DNA from: QHXN01 sp032162705
GTDB lineage: Bacteria; Acidobacteriota; Blastocatellia; Pyrinomonadales; Pyrinomonadaceae
DNA: 64,000 nucleotides
Assembly (NCBI GenBank): GCA_032162705.1
Contig: JAVRON010000070.1
Span: 9,660-73,659, forward strand
Direction of reading: 5' to 3'
Shown here: piece by piece, positions 35,749 to 43,999 of the stretch
Numbering within the stretch: the first letter of the stretch is position 1
How the letters are laid out: each line of letters begins with the position of its first letter
The notes under the pieces: model-generated
What the model saw: the letters and a program-made list of their open reading frames with translations, nothing else
What the model was told of the DNA's origin: nothing
Database searches by the model: none
Made by a program: the position numbers and the translations under genes

Positions 35749-36408
35749 ATGAAGAACCTTTCCATCCGCCGTTTCAAAGAGGCCGCCTGCCGACTGGCCT
35801 CGATTATTTTTCTGCTGTTGATTGTCGCAAGCGCTTCGCTGGCACAGGCTCCGGGGGGCGTCGGCGCGCCGGGACGCGTCAACCCGAAGGATGAGACCAA
35901 CGATCAGGTGAACCGTGAGGCGAAGCTCCGCAGCGCGGAGATAGGCGCGGCTACTGACATGAGGAATCAGAAGCAACTCATAGCCGCCATCGAACAGACG
36001 AAGAATGACTTCAAGCGCATACAGCTCTTACGCAATGACATCGTTGACCGTCTTGTGGCAAAGCAGCCGCTCGACTACAAGCTGCTCGGGACGCAGGCCG
36101 AAGAGATCAACAAGCGCGCCAATCGCCTGAAGTCGTTCCTGATGAAGCCCGCCGCCGAAGATTTGAAGAAGGGCGAGGAGAAGAAAGCGGAAGTGCCACA
36201 GGTCGAATACGACGAGGCGGGGATGAAGGCCGCGCTCGTCAAGCTCTGTAACACGATTCACAGCTTTACCGGCAACCCCATGTTCAAGAATCCCGAAGTC
36301 GTGGACGCACAGCAGCCCGCAAAGGCAGGCGGCGACCTTCTCGTCATCATCGAACTCAGCGAGAACATCAAGAAGAACGCCGACCGGCTTGCCGTCGCGT
36401 CGAAGTAG
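35749..36408 (+). CDS. Secreted protein of unknown function, paralogue of the one at 50946
   Basis: The 219-residue product has a signal peptide (about 1-32, ending SLAQA) and a mostly helical mature part. I recognise no family. It is clearly related to the protein at 50946-51620: both share NDFKRIQ-(L/V)-(L/I)-RND, a LDY motif, the (A/V)LVKLC-type helix and the xNPxFKxPxVVD motif followed by KAGxDL. The conserved DFKRIQ-RND segment may be the functional core. GAGGAG lies eight bases before the ATG, and a TATAAT promoter is present. A 22-bp hairpin terminator follows 27 bases after the stop. Confidence 0.75.
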   Translation: MKNLSIRRFKEAACRLASIIFLLLIVASASLAQAPGGVGAPGRVNPKDETNDQVNREAKLRSAEIGAATDMRNQKQLIAAIEQTKNDFKRIQLLRNDIVDRLVAKQPLDYKLLGTQAEEINKRANRLKSFLMKPAAEDLKKGEEKKAEVPQVEYDEAGMKAALVKLCNTIHSFTGNPMFKNPEVVDAQQPAKAGGDLLVIIELSENIKKNADRLAVASK

Positions 36409-36434
36409 TAAGCCCGCCAACTCTATCCGTCGCT

Positions 36435-36486
36435 AAAACCGTCAACGCCTTCTCATCCTTGCGAATGAGAAGGCGTTGACGGTTTT
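36435..36486. terminator. Bidirectional terminator, perfect 22-bp stem
   Basis: Arms 36435-36456 and 36465-36486 are exact reverse complements around an 8-base loop, with AAAA at one end and TTTT at the other. It lies between two convergent genes, so it can stop transcription from both directions. Confidence 0.92.
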
Positions 36487-36516
36487 ATATCGATTGTCAG
36501 TTGAGCGTGTCCCCTA

Positions 36517-38196
36517 TCACTTTCTGCCCTCGCCTTCCACGACCTTGATGTACGTGTTGATGGGCGGGTTCGTGAGCCGGTCGGTCTTGCCGCTCGGCCA
36601 GCGAATCTCGACGGCGTCGATCTTCGTCGCATCGCCGAGGCCGAGAATCTCGCGCGGGTCGTGCGAGGCGAGATAGCTTCCGCCCGCGGTCTTCAGACGA
36701 CTCCGCTTCACCCCACCTGCCTGCCACGTGATGAGTGCGCCGACCGCCGCCGGATTGCTCTTCGTCGCGACGAGTTGCAGACCCAGCCAGTTGTTACGAC
36801 TGCCGCCTTCGTTACGAAGCAGGAGGGGAGGCTCGCCGTTGTTCGAGACGAGCACATCCAGGTCTCCATCGTTATCGAAGTCGCCGACGGCCATCCCGCG
36901 CCCCGAGAAGCCCTGCGCGAAGACCGCGCCCGACTGCGCGCTCACGTTGCGAAAGCCGCGCCCGGTGTTCTCGAACAGAAGCAACGGCTCGCGATACTTC
37001 ACGCGCGCGACACGCATCTCGATGAGGTCGTCCGGGTGGCCGTTCACCAGCAGCAGGTCACAATCCCCGTCGTCGTCGTAGTCGAAAAACTTGAGACCCC
37101 AGCCGCTCAAGAGCTGTGTCGCGGGCCCGATCTCGCCCGGCTCGTCCGTGAAGGTCAAGTCCCTCTGGTTTCGGTAGAGACTGAAGAACTCCTGATCGAT
37201 GTTGGCGACGAAGAGGTCTTGCCAGCCGTCGCCGTCGTAGTCGGCGGCATCCACGCCCATCCCCGAACGTGGCCGGCCCGCCTCGCTGTAAGCCACGCCC
37301 GCGGCCAAGCCCACCTCCTCGAACTTACCGCCTCCCTTATTGACGAAGAGAAAGTTGGGCATCGTGTCGTTGGCGACGAACAAGTCCAACAGGCCATCAT
37401 TATTCACATCGGTCGCCACCGCGCCGAACGACTTGCCCGGCGAGTCCGCGATGCCTGACTCCTTGCTCACGTCCGCGAACGTGCCGTCGCCTCGGTTATG
37501 AAACAGATGCGACGGCTGCGGCTTGAAGAAGCGCGGGACGCAGTAGTAGCGCCGCTTCGATTCGTCGGTGCAATAGAGGTTCTGCGACTTATCGTAGAAG
37601 ACGAAGCTTGAGACGAAGAGGTCGAGCTTGCCATCGTTATCATAGTCGAACCAGACGGCGCACGTTGACCACCCCGGCGCGGCCACGCCCGCCTTCGTCG
37701 TCACGTCCGCAAACGTCCCGTCGCCGTTGTTGCGGTAAAGAATATTGCGCCCGTAACTCGTCACGTAGAGGTCTTGACGACCGTCGCCGTCGTAGTCGCC
37801 CGCGGCCACGCCCATGCCGAACGTGCCGCCCGCAACGCCCGCTTTGTCGGTTACGTCCGTGAACGTCCCATCGTGATTGTTTCGATAGAGCGCGTTCTTG
37901 AGCGGTGCGGGCGGCGCGTAAAAATCCGAAGGGCCGCTGTTGACGAGGTAGATGTCCATCCAGCCGTCGTCGTCATAGTCGAAGAAGGCGCAGCCCGCGC
38001 CCACTGTTTCGGGCAGCCAACGCTCCGCCGAGTGAGCGTTGTTATGAACCCATGCGATCCGGCTCGACTTGGGAGACACCTCCTCGAAGGTGACGACGGG
38101 CTTCTTCGTCGCGGGAGTCTGGCGCGCGCCAGTGCTGCGCGCGAGGCCGAGGGTCAGCGCAAGCAGCAGCGAAAGAATAGTGGACTTTGCTTTCAC
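36517..38196 (-). CDS. Secreted CRTAC1-like FG-GAP/ASPIC-UnbV protein
   Basis: The 559-residue protein starts at a GTG with a signal peptide (about 1-24). At least six FG-GAP-type calcium-binding loops follow (DYDDDGWMDIYL, DYDGDGRQDLYV, DYDNDGKLDLFV, DYDGDGWQDLFV, DYDDDGDCDLLL, DFDNDGDLDVLV), predicting a beta-propeller. The C-terminal ASPIC/UnbV domain (about 470-540) has IDAVEIRWPSGKTD. Proteins of this family are exported and often sit beside TPR genes and TonB receptors in acidobacteria and Bacteroidota; their ligand is not known. It is the last gene of a same-strand run CRTAC-TPR-CRTAC-TPR-receptor read from 47473 downward. Confidence 0.88.
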   Translation of the reverse strand: MKAKSTILSLLLALTLGLARSTGARQTPATKKPVVTFEEVSPKSSRIAWVHNNAHSAERWLPETVGAGCAFFDYDDDGWMDIYLVNSGPSDFYAPPAPLKNALYRNNHDGTFTDVTDKAGVAGGTFGMGVAAGDYDGDGRQDLYVTSYGRNILYRNNGDGTFADVTTKAGVAAPGWSTCAVWFDYDNDGKLDLFVSSFVFYDKSQNLYCTDESKRRYYCVPRFFKPQPSHLFHNRGDGTFADVSKESGIADSPGKSFGAVATDVNNDGLLDLFVANDTMPNFLFVNKGGGKFEEVGLAAGVAYSEAGRPRSGMGVDAADYDGDGWQDLFVANIDQEFFSLYRNQRDLTFTDEPGEIGPATQLLSGWGLKFFDYDDDGDCDLLLVNGHPDDLIEMRVARVKYREPLLLFENTGRGFRNVSAQSGAVFAQGFSGRGMAVGDFDNDGDLDVLVSNNGEPPLLLRNEGGSRNNWLGLQLVATKSNPAAVGALITWQAGGVKRSRLKTAGGSYLASHDPREILGLGDATKIDAVEIRWPSGKTDRLTNPPINTYIKVVEGEGRK

Positions 38197-38266
38197 GTCG
38201 GTTGTCTACTGAAATTAAAAAGCCTGTTGCAAAGTGTGGAGAAGTCCTTCGCCCATGTGCCTTGAG

Positions 38267-38389
38267 AGTAGAGTTGGTTGAGCTTCACCGCAGAGGCGCT
38301 GAGTGCACAGAGGGAGCGCAGAGGGTTTCAATTCTCTGCGAGACTCTGCGTCCTCCGCGCCTCTGCGGTGAAGCTCAACCAACTCTACT
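38267..38389. repeat. Long perfect inverted repeat (33-bp arms)
   Basis: Arms 38267-38299 and 38357-38389 match exactly as reverse complements, including the GAGCTTCACCGCAGAGGCGC word shared with the hairpin at 32945. The loop repeats CACAGAG and CTCTGCG words. It lies just past the stop of the TPR gene (minus strand) and before the next CRTAC start, so it may attenuate read-through between the two. Confidence 0.9.
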
Positions 38390-38408
38390 TTCAACTTTGA
38401 CGTAACCG

Positions 38409-39764
38409 TCAGCGCGGGCTTGAAGGCGGGGACGTATCGGCTTCCTGCGTCTTGCCCGCGCTCTTAAGTTTCTCGACGACGGCCATCTCGGCCTGCGCCC
38501 GCTGCGGGTCTTTAAGCTGTGCGTAGAGACGCGCGAGGTTGTAATGCGCCTTCGAGTCGTCGGGGTTGAGCCGGACGCCCGCTTCAAGCTCGACTTGCGC
38601 GCGCGCGTAGTTCTTCAGTTTCAAGTATACGGAGCCGAGCGCGACGTGCGCGTTGGCGAACGAAGGCGAGAGCCGCACCGCCGTCTCGAAAAACTCTACG
38701 GCGCGCGTGTCTTCGTTCTGCTCCTGCGCGACGAGTCCGAGGTAGTAGAAGGTCTCGGGTGCGGCGGCGTCCCCTTTCACGCTCTTCTCAAGCCACTCGC
38801 GCGCCTCGGGAAATTTCTTCTGCTTGAGCAGGATGTAGCCCAGATACATCTGCGCCTGCGGGTCGTCAGGCCGAAGCTGAAGCGCTTGGCGGAAGATGCG
38901 CTCGGCCTCAAATAGGTCGGGCTTCTTAAGCCATGCCGCGCCAAGTGCGACGAGGTACGCAGGCTCACCGGGCGCGAGCCGCGCGGCACTTTCGAGCGCA
39001 GCCCGCGCGTCATCGAAAAGCCCGGACTTCAGCGCGGCCACGGCAAAGCGATAGAGCAACTCAGGCGAGTCGGCGATGGCCTCTCTGGCGCGCGTCAGGT
39101 AGCGCGCGGCGGCGCTCGCATCTCCCTTCGATTGAGAGACGAGCGCCATGCCGAGCAGCGCATCGGGGTTCCCGTCCTGCGCGCCGAGCACGAGCATGTA
39201 GCTCTCCTCCGCCTTCCCCGCGTCGCCCTTCTTCAGATAAGCGTCGCCGAGCACGACGGCCAGCACAGGCGTCAGACGGCCCGCACGTCGCTCGTCCTCG
39301 ACGAGACGGATGCACTCGTCCAAGCGTCCCTGCGAGAGAAGAAGCCGCGCCAGCTTGTAACCCGCGTCCCCGTTGCCGGGGTCGAGTCGCAGCACCTCGC
39401 GAAGCTCTGCGGCGGTCTTCTCCGGCGCGCCTTTGAGCACGTAGAGGTAGGCCAGATTCATGTGCGCGCCGACGAACTGGCGGTCGGCGCGCACGGCACG
39501 CGTGAAGAGCGCCTCGGCCTCGTCGAGCCTGCCCTGCTTGGCGCGAACCGTGCCGAGCAGATTGAGCGCGAGGGCATCATTCGGCGCAGTCTTTAAGATG
39601 GAGTTTAACTGCTGCTCGGCCTCCGTAAGCCGGTTCTCGCTGATGAGGGCCGCGGCCCGCTCAAGCCGCGCGGGTTGAGCAGGCGCTTGCGCCCGAGCGT
39701 CCGTCGCGGCGAGAAGCAGGATGCAGAGCGTGATGACGGCGAGCCTTGCTGACGGAGCGAACAT
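38409..39764 (-). CDS. Secreted TPR-repeat protein
   Basis: The 451-residue protein has a signal peptide (MFAPSARLAVITLCILLLAA) and about ten consecutive TPR units from residue 30 to 435, recognisable by repeated A-x-x-x-(Y/F)-x-x-A and N/D-P turns such as KTAPNDALALNLLGTVRAKQ. TPR solenoids bind protein or peptide partners. It is flanked on both sides by CRTAC genes on the same strand, which points to a shared complex in the periplasm. No enzymatic motif is seen. Confidence 0.85.
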   Translation of the reverse strand: MFAPSARLAVITLCILLLAATDARAQAPAQPARLERAAALISENRLTEAEQQLNSILKTAPNDALALNLLGTVRAKQGRLDEAEALFTRAVRADRQFVGAHMNLAYLYVLKGAPEKTAAELREVLRLDPGNGDAGYKLARLLLSQGRLDECIRLVEDERRAGRLTPVLAVVLGDAYLKKGDAGKAEESYMLVLGAQDGNPDALLGMALVSQSKGDASAAARYLTRAREAIADSPELLYRFAVAALKSGLFDDARAALESAARLAPGEPAYLVALGAAWLKKPDLFEAERIFRQALQLRPDDPQAQMYLGYILLKQKKFPEAREWLEKSVKGDAAAPETFYYLGLVAQEQNEDTRAVEFFETAVRLSPSFANAHVALGSVYLKLKNYARAQVELEAGVRLNPDDSKAHYNLARLYAQLKDPQRAQAEMAVVEKLKSAGKTQEADTSPPSSPR

Positions 39765-39790
39765 AATTTCAGACGGAGTTGACGGGAGTG

Positions 39791-41509
39791 TTAACGACGA
39801 GGGGCGCGGCTGAAGTCCTTCTGCTCGACGAGTCCCTGGCCTTCTTTGATGGTCAGAATCTTGCCCGCGCTCGCGCCCGTGATCTTATCGACCGCGCCGC
39901 CCGGCCAGCGCACTTCAATCAGGTCGATCTTTGTCCGTGCGCCGAGACCGAAGTGCAAACGTAGGTCGCTCTGCGAGAGATAACTGCCGCCGCTCCGCAC
40001 CTCGTCCACTTGCACAAGATCGCCGGAGACGATTTTAACACGCGCGCCGATGCCGTCACGATTGGCCTTGACGCCGATGGTCTTGATAAGCACCGAATTA
40101 TTCGCGTTACCGCCGTCGTTGCGCAGGAGTTGCGGCGGGCCGTCAAGGTCGCCGACGACCAAGTCAACATCGCCGTCGTTGTCGATGTCTCCGAAGGCGA
40201 CGCCGCGCCCCACACGCTTCTCGGCGAGCGGCGCTCCCGTCTGCTCTGCCACTTCCGTAAATGTCCCGTCGCGGTTGTTGTGATGCAGGAGCTTGCGCTG
40301 GCGATAGTTCTCCAACTGCGGGTAGACGTGGCCGTTGGCGACGAAGAGGTCAACCCATCCGTCGTTGTCGTAGTCGAAGAACTTCGTCCCCCAACCGACG
40401 AGAGGGAGCGCGACTTCGGCGAGCTTCGCCGAGTAGGAAACGTCCGTGAAAGAAAGACGCGCGCCGTTGCGATAGAGCGTGTTGTACTCGTCCGCGAAGT
40501 TGGTGATGAAGATGTCGAGGTGGCCGTCGTGGTCGTAGTCGCCGACGGTCGCGCCCATGCTTCCCTGCTCGCTGCCGTTCTCGTTGACCGCCGTGCCCGA
40601 GACAAACCCTAAGTCCTTGAACGTGCCGTCGCCGTTGTTGTGATAGAGGAAGTTGGGCGTCGAGTCGTTAGCGACGTAGATGTCCGTCAGCCCATCTTCG
40701 TCGAAGTCGCCGCAGACGACGCCAAGCCCGTAGAAGCCACCGGGGTCTGAGACGCCCGCCTTCTTCGAGACATCCGTGAAAGTTCCGTCGCCGTTGTTGT
40801 GATAGAGCGAGTCGCCCGCGCCGGGAAGTCCACGCGGGCCGCACTGCACGGGCACGCCCTTGTACTGGCACGTGCGGCCCTTGCCGAACTCGGGCAGATG
40901 CCCGATGTCGAAATCGACGTAGTTGGAGACGAAGAGGTCGAGGCGACCATCGTTGTCGTAATCGACGAAGGCCGCGCCCGTAGACCAGCGCGGGTCGCCG
41001 ACGCCCGCCTTCGCCGTCACGTCTTTGAATGTGCCGTCGCCGTTGTTCTTGAGCAGGTGATTGGGCCCGAGGCATGTGACGTAGAGGTCTTCGTAGCCGT
41101 CGTTGTCGAAGTCGCCGACCGCCGCACCCATGCCCCAGCCGATATCGCCGACGCCCGCCTTGTCCGTCACGTCTGTGAAAGTGCCGTCGCCGTTGTTTCG
41201 GTAGAGGGCGCTGCGGGTCTTGCCACCGGACTTGACGAGATCGACCGTCAGCGAGTTGACGAAAAAGATGTCGAGCAGTCCGTCGTTGTCATAGTCGAAG
41301 ACGCCGACGCCGCCGCTCATCGACTCGACGATGTACTTCTTCTCGGGCGAAGCGACGTGGCGGAAGGTGATGCCTGCCTGCTGCGTCACGTCCGTGAGTT
41401 GGACTTGCGGAGGCGGGACGGCAGCGAATGAGCTTATGTTTAAAAGCTGTACGACGACGAGCGCCGCAAGCCGGGTCATCTTCGTGGGCAAGCCTGTCCA
41501 CCTCTCCAT
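39791..41509 (-). CDS. Secreted CRTAC1-like FG-GAP/ASPIC-UnbV protein
   Basis: The 572-residue frame encodes a signal peptide (hydrophobic core LAALVVVQLLNISSFAAV), at least seven FG-GAP loops (DYDNDGLLDIFF, DFDNDGYEDLYV, DYDNDGRLDLFV, DFDEDGLTDIYV, DYDHDGHLDIFI, DYDNDGWVDLFV, DIDNDGDVDLVV) and a C-terminal ASPIC/UnbV domain (about 475-550, IDLIEVRWPGGAVD). It is closely related to the protein at 36517-38196, which suggests duplication. The internal ATG at 41479 would give a signal peptide of more usual length; neither start has a clear ribosome-binding site. It sits between two TPR genes. Confidence 0.88.
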   Translation of the reverse strand: MERWTGLPTKMTRLAALVVVQLLNISSFAAVPPPQVQLTDVTQQAGITFRHVASPEKKYIVESMSGGVGVFDYDNDGLLDIFFVNSLTVDLVKSGGKTRSALYRNNGDGTFTDVTDKAGVGDIGWGMGAAVGDFDNDGYEDLYVTCLGPNHLLKNNGDGTFKDVTAKAGVGDPRWSTGAAFVDYDNDGRLDLFVSNYVDFDIGHLPEFGKGRTCQYKGVPVQCGPRGLPGAGDSLYHNNGDGTFTDVSKKAGVSDPGGFYGLGVVCGDFDEDGLTDIYVANDSTPNFLYHNNGDGTFKDLGFVSGTAVNENGSEQGSMGATVGDYDHDGHLDIFITNFADEYNTLYRNGARLSFTDVSYSAKLAEVALPLVGWGTKFFDYDNDGWVDLFVANGHVYPQLENYRQRKLLHHNNRDGTFTEVAEQTGAPLAEKRVGRGVAFGDIDNDGDVDLVVGDLDGPPQLLRNDGGNANNSVLIKTIGVKANRDGIGARVKIVSGDLVQVDEVRSGGSYLSQSDLRLHFGLGARTKIDLIEVRWPGGAVDKITGASAGKILTIKEGQGLVEQKDFSRAPRR

Positions 41510-41547
41510 TGCTTATATTACTTCATTGAGTGAAGAGTGAGATGAGG

Positions 41548-41638
41548 TTCACCACCGCAGACACAGAGAGCACAGAGGGGCACAGAGAGTTGCTTCTCTC
41601 TGTGCCATCTCCGTGTCCTCTGTGTCTGCGGTGGTGAA
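41548..41638. repeat. Nested inverted repeat of CACAGAG words
   Basis: The outer arms 41548-41568 and 41618-41638 are perfect 21-base inverted copies; an inner hairpin (41579-41589 with 41596-41606) is also perfect. All arms are built from CACAGAG and GCAGACAC words. It lies between the stop of the TPR gene and the start of the CRTAC gene on the minus strand. Confidence 0.88.
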
Positions 41639-41671
41639 TCGCCCCTGCTCTATACTCAAGTGAAAGTAATA

Positions 41672-43897
41672 TTAGGGGCTGGTCTGGCCCCGCTCCTTCT
41701 CTTTCAACTGCTTGTAGATTTCGAGCTGGCTGTCGCCCTCGGCCTTGCGCCCGGCGGCGATCAGAGCGCGGCCAAGCTGGTAGCGGACGTAGGATTTTTC
41801 GGGCGCGAGCTTGGCCGCCGCTTCAAGATTCTCAAGCGCCTCGGGGACGTTGCCCTGCTGGAGTAGCGCCTTGCCAAGCTCGTAGCGCGCGTCTGCGAAA
41901 TCGGGCTTGAGGCCGACGACCTCGCGCATCACACGGACTCCGCGCACGGCGTCCTGCCGCGCTAAGAGGACGAAGCCGAGATGATATTTGGCCTGCAAGT
42001 CCGAAGGATTCAAGGCCAGTTCCGCTTCAAACTCGCGCGCCGCCTCTTCGAACTTCCCGTCCTTGAGGTGAATGAGTCCCGTGTAGTAGTGCGCGAGCGG
42101 CGTGCGCGGGTCGAGCGAGAGCGCCGCACGCAACTCTTCGAGCGACTTCGCCGTGTCGCCCTGTTCGTAGTAAGCCTGACCCAGAACGATGTGAAGCTGC
42201 GGGCTGTTGCCGCTCGTGGCAACCATCTGTTGGACACGGCGGTTCGCTTCTTCCGTCTTGCCCTGCTTGATGAGCGAGAGGGCGAGCGTGTAGTTGAGTC
42301 CGACGTTATCCGGCTTGAGCGCAACGACCTCAAAGAGAAGCTCGGAGGCGCGCGCGTAGTTCTCCGTCACAAAGTAGCTCATCCCGAGAAGCTGTTTGGC
42401 CTGTACGTTCGAGGGACGCGCGTTTAGCTCACGCTCCAAAGGCGGGATGGCCTCCTTGAATAGTTCGGCTTTGTATGCGGCGAGACCCCAGTTGAAGTCT
42501 ATGCCTTCGAGCCGTGGGTTCCAACGTGCTGCCGCGGCGAACTGTTCAGCCGCGCCGTGGAAGTCTCCTGCTTCGGCACGGAGCAGCCCCACGTCGTTGT
42601 GCGCGCTGGCGATGACCTGTCTGTAATAGGACTCGCCGCTCGTCAAATCCCCCAAAGTCTTTTTGTCGAGCGCGCTCGATTCGGCGACGATGCCTTCGGT
42701 CGAGACCATCTCGGGGAACTTATCGGAAGGCTCATGCAGATTCTCCGCCGTGAGATAAGCCTCGGCCTTCTCCTTGTCGCGCGTCAAAGACTTGGACTTC
42801 AAGTCCGCCGCGAGTTGCAGCTCACGCTCGCCCTCTTCCTGTCGCCCGGCCTTGAGCAGAGACTGGCCGAGCCGGTAGTGCGCCGTCGCCACCTGATAAT
42901 CGTTGTGGCTCAACTCGGGGTTGAGGGCGATTGATTTCCTTAAAGCCTCAATGGCCTTTTCGTGTTGGTTGAGCGATTGATAAGCCTGACCGAGATGAAA
43001 GTAAGGGTCGGGGTTGTTAGGCTCTCGCCGCGAGGCTTCTTCCAGCAGGGCGATTGACGGCTCCCACTTCCGCTGGATGACGTAGATGATGCCGAGGTAG
43101 TAGTTGGCGAAGAACTCTTCGGGGTTCGAGGCGAGTTCGATCTTGAACTCTTCGGCGGCGTCGTCGAGTCGCGCCGCGCCGTCCTTCAAAAGATACGTCA
43201 GCCCGAGATAGTAGTGCGCGCGCGGGAAGTGCGGGTCGAGTGCGACCGCACGCTTGAACTCTTCGACGGCCTCGGGCAAAAAGCCTGTCTCGCGGTACGC
43301 GCGGCCAAAGATGATGTGAAGCTGCGGGCGGTCGCCGAGCTGCGCGAGCATCGCGGTGTAAATCTCTCGGGCGGGCGCAAGCTCCTTCTGTTTGAGATGC
43401 GCGAGGCCGAGCGTGTAGGCGATGTCGTAATCCTTCGGCGCGAGCCGGAGCGCAGCCTCAAGATGCTCGGTCGCCTTGCCGAACTCGCCGAGCATGAACT
43501 GAGACTTGCCCAGCATGTGTTGAGCGCCGACGCTCTGCGGGTTTAAGGCGAGCGCCTTGCCCGACGTTTCGAGCGCCTTACTGTACGCGCCTGCGTCGAA
43601 GTATGCGATTGAGAGGTCGAGCAGCACCTCCTCGGATTCGGGGTCGAGACGCGCGGCCATCTCCAGCGCCGCGACCGCCTCCTTATACTGTTTCTCGGCG
43701 GAATAGATTTTCCCGAGCTTGCCGTAACCTTCCGCAAGGATGGCCGTGTACTCGGCCTCTGCCGCGGCGAGGTGGCCTGCGTGCCTCTCGGCTTCCGCCG
43801 CTTCGTAGTGCTGCCGGATGGTTCTCTGCTGCGGCGGTGGCGACTGGAGGACGAAGAGGAGCGGAAGCAGCGACAGGAAGGTCGAACGTAAACGCAT
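41672..43897 (-). CDS. Secreted TPR-repeat protein, large
   Basis: With the ATG at 43897 the product is 741 residues; the TTG at 43924 only adds nine residues before the signal peptide (MRLRSTFLSLLPLLFVLQSP). The rest is a nearly continuous array of TPR units, about eighteen, in two blocks separated by a less regular stretch (about 365-420, KEKAEAYLTAENLHEPSDKF). The DPHFPRAHYYLGLTYL and DPRTPLAHYYTGLIHL units are close copies, a sign of internal duplication. It is the first gene after the TonB receptor, whose terminator lies between them, so it may have its own promoter. Partner binding at the cell envelope is inferred. Confidence 0.85.
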   Translation of the reverse strand: MRLRSTFLSLLPLLFVLQSPPPQQRTIRQHYEAAEAERHAGHLAAAEAEYTAILAEGYGKLGKIYSAEKQYKEAVAALEMAARLDPESEEVLLDLSIAYFDAGAYSKALETSGKALALNPQSVGAQHMLGKSQFMLGEFGKATEHLEAALRLAPKDYDIAYTLGLAHLKQKELAPAREIYTAMLAQLGDRPQLHIIFGRAYRETGFLPEAVEEFKRAVALDPHFPRAHYYLGLTYLLKDGAARLDDAAEEFKIELASNPEEFFANYYLGIIYVIQRKWEPSIALLEEASRREPNNPDPYFHLGQAYQSLNQHEKAIEALRKSIALNPELSHNDYQVATAHYRLGQSLLKAGRQEEGERELQLAADLKSKSLTRDKEKAEAYLTAENLHEPSDKFPEMVSTEGIVAESSALDKKTLGDLTSGESYYRQVIASAHNDVGLLRAEAGDFHGAAEQFAAAARWNPRLEGIDFNWGLAAYKAELFKEAIPPLERELNARPSNVQAKQLLGMSYFVTENYARASELLFEVVALKPDNVGLNYTLALSLIKQGKTEEANRRVQQMVATSGNSPQLHIVLGQAYYEQGDTAKSLEELRAALSLDPRTPLAHYYTGLIHLKDGKFEEAAREFEAELALNPSDLQAKYHLGFVLLARQDAVRGVRVMREVVGLKPDFADARYELGKALLQQGNVPEALENLEAAAKLAPEKSYVRYQLGRALIAAGRKAEGDSQLEIYKQLKEKERGQTSP

Positions 43898-43922
43898 CGT
43901 TAAAGCTTCTTCGGGAGCACGC

Positions 43923-43973
43923 AAAAAAAATTCGGACGGAGGGCTGAGGTAGATCGTCTTAGCCCTCCGTCCG
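43923..43973 (-). terminator. Rho-independent terminator of the TonB receptor gene
   Basis: A GC-rich stem (CGGACGGAGGGCT paired with 43961-43973, extended by three more pairs with one G-T) has a 9-base loop. On the minus strand it is followed directly by AATTTTTTTT. It lies 27 bases past the receptor stop codon, and its sequence is unlike the word-repeat hairpins elsewhere. Confidence 0.88.
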
Positions 43974-43999
43974 TGGTTTCAGCCTCTGGCCGTACTATA

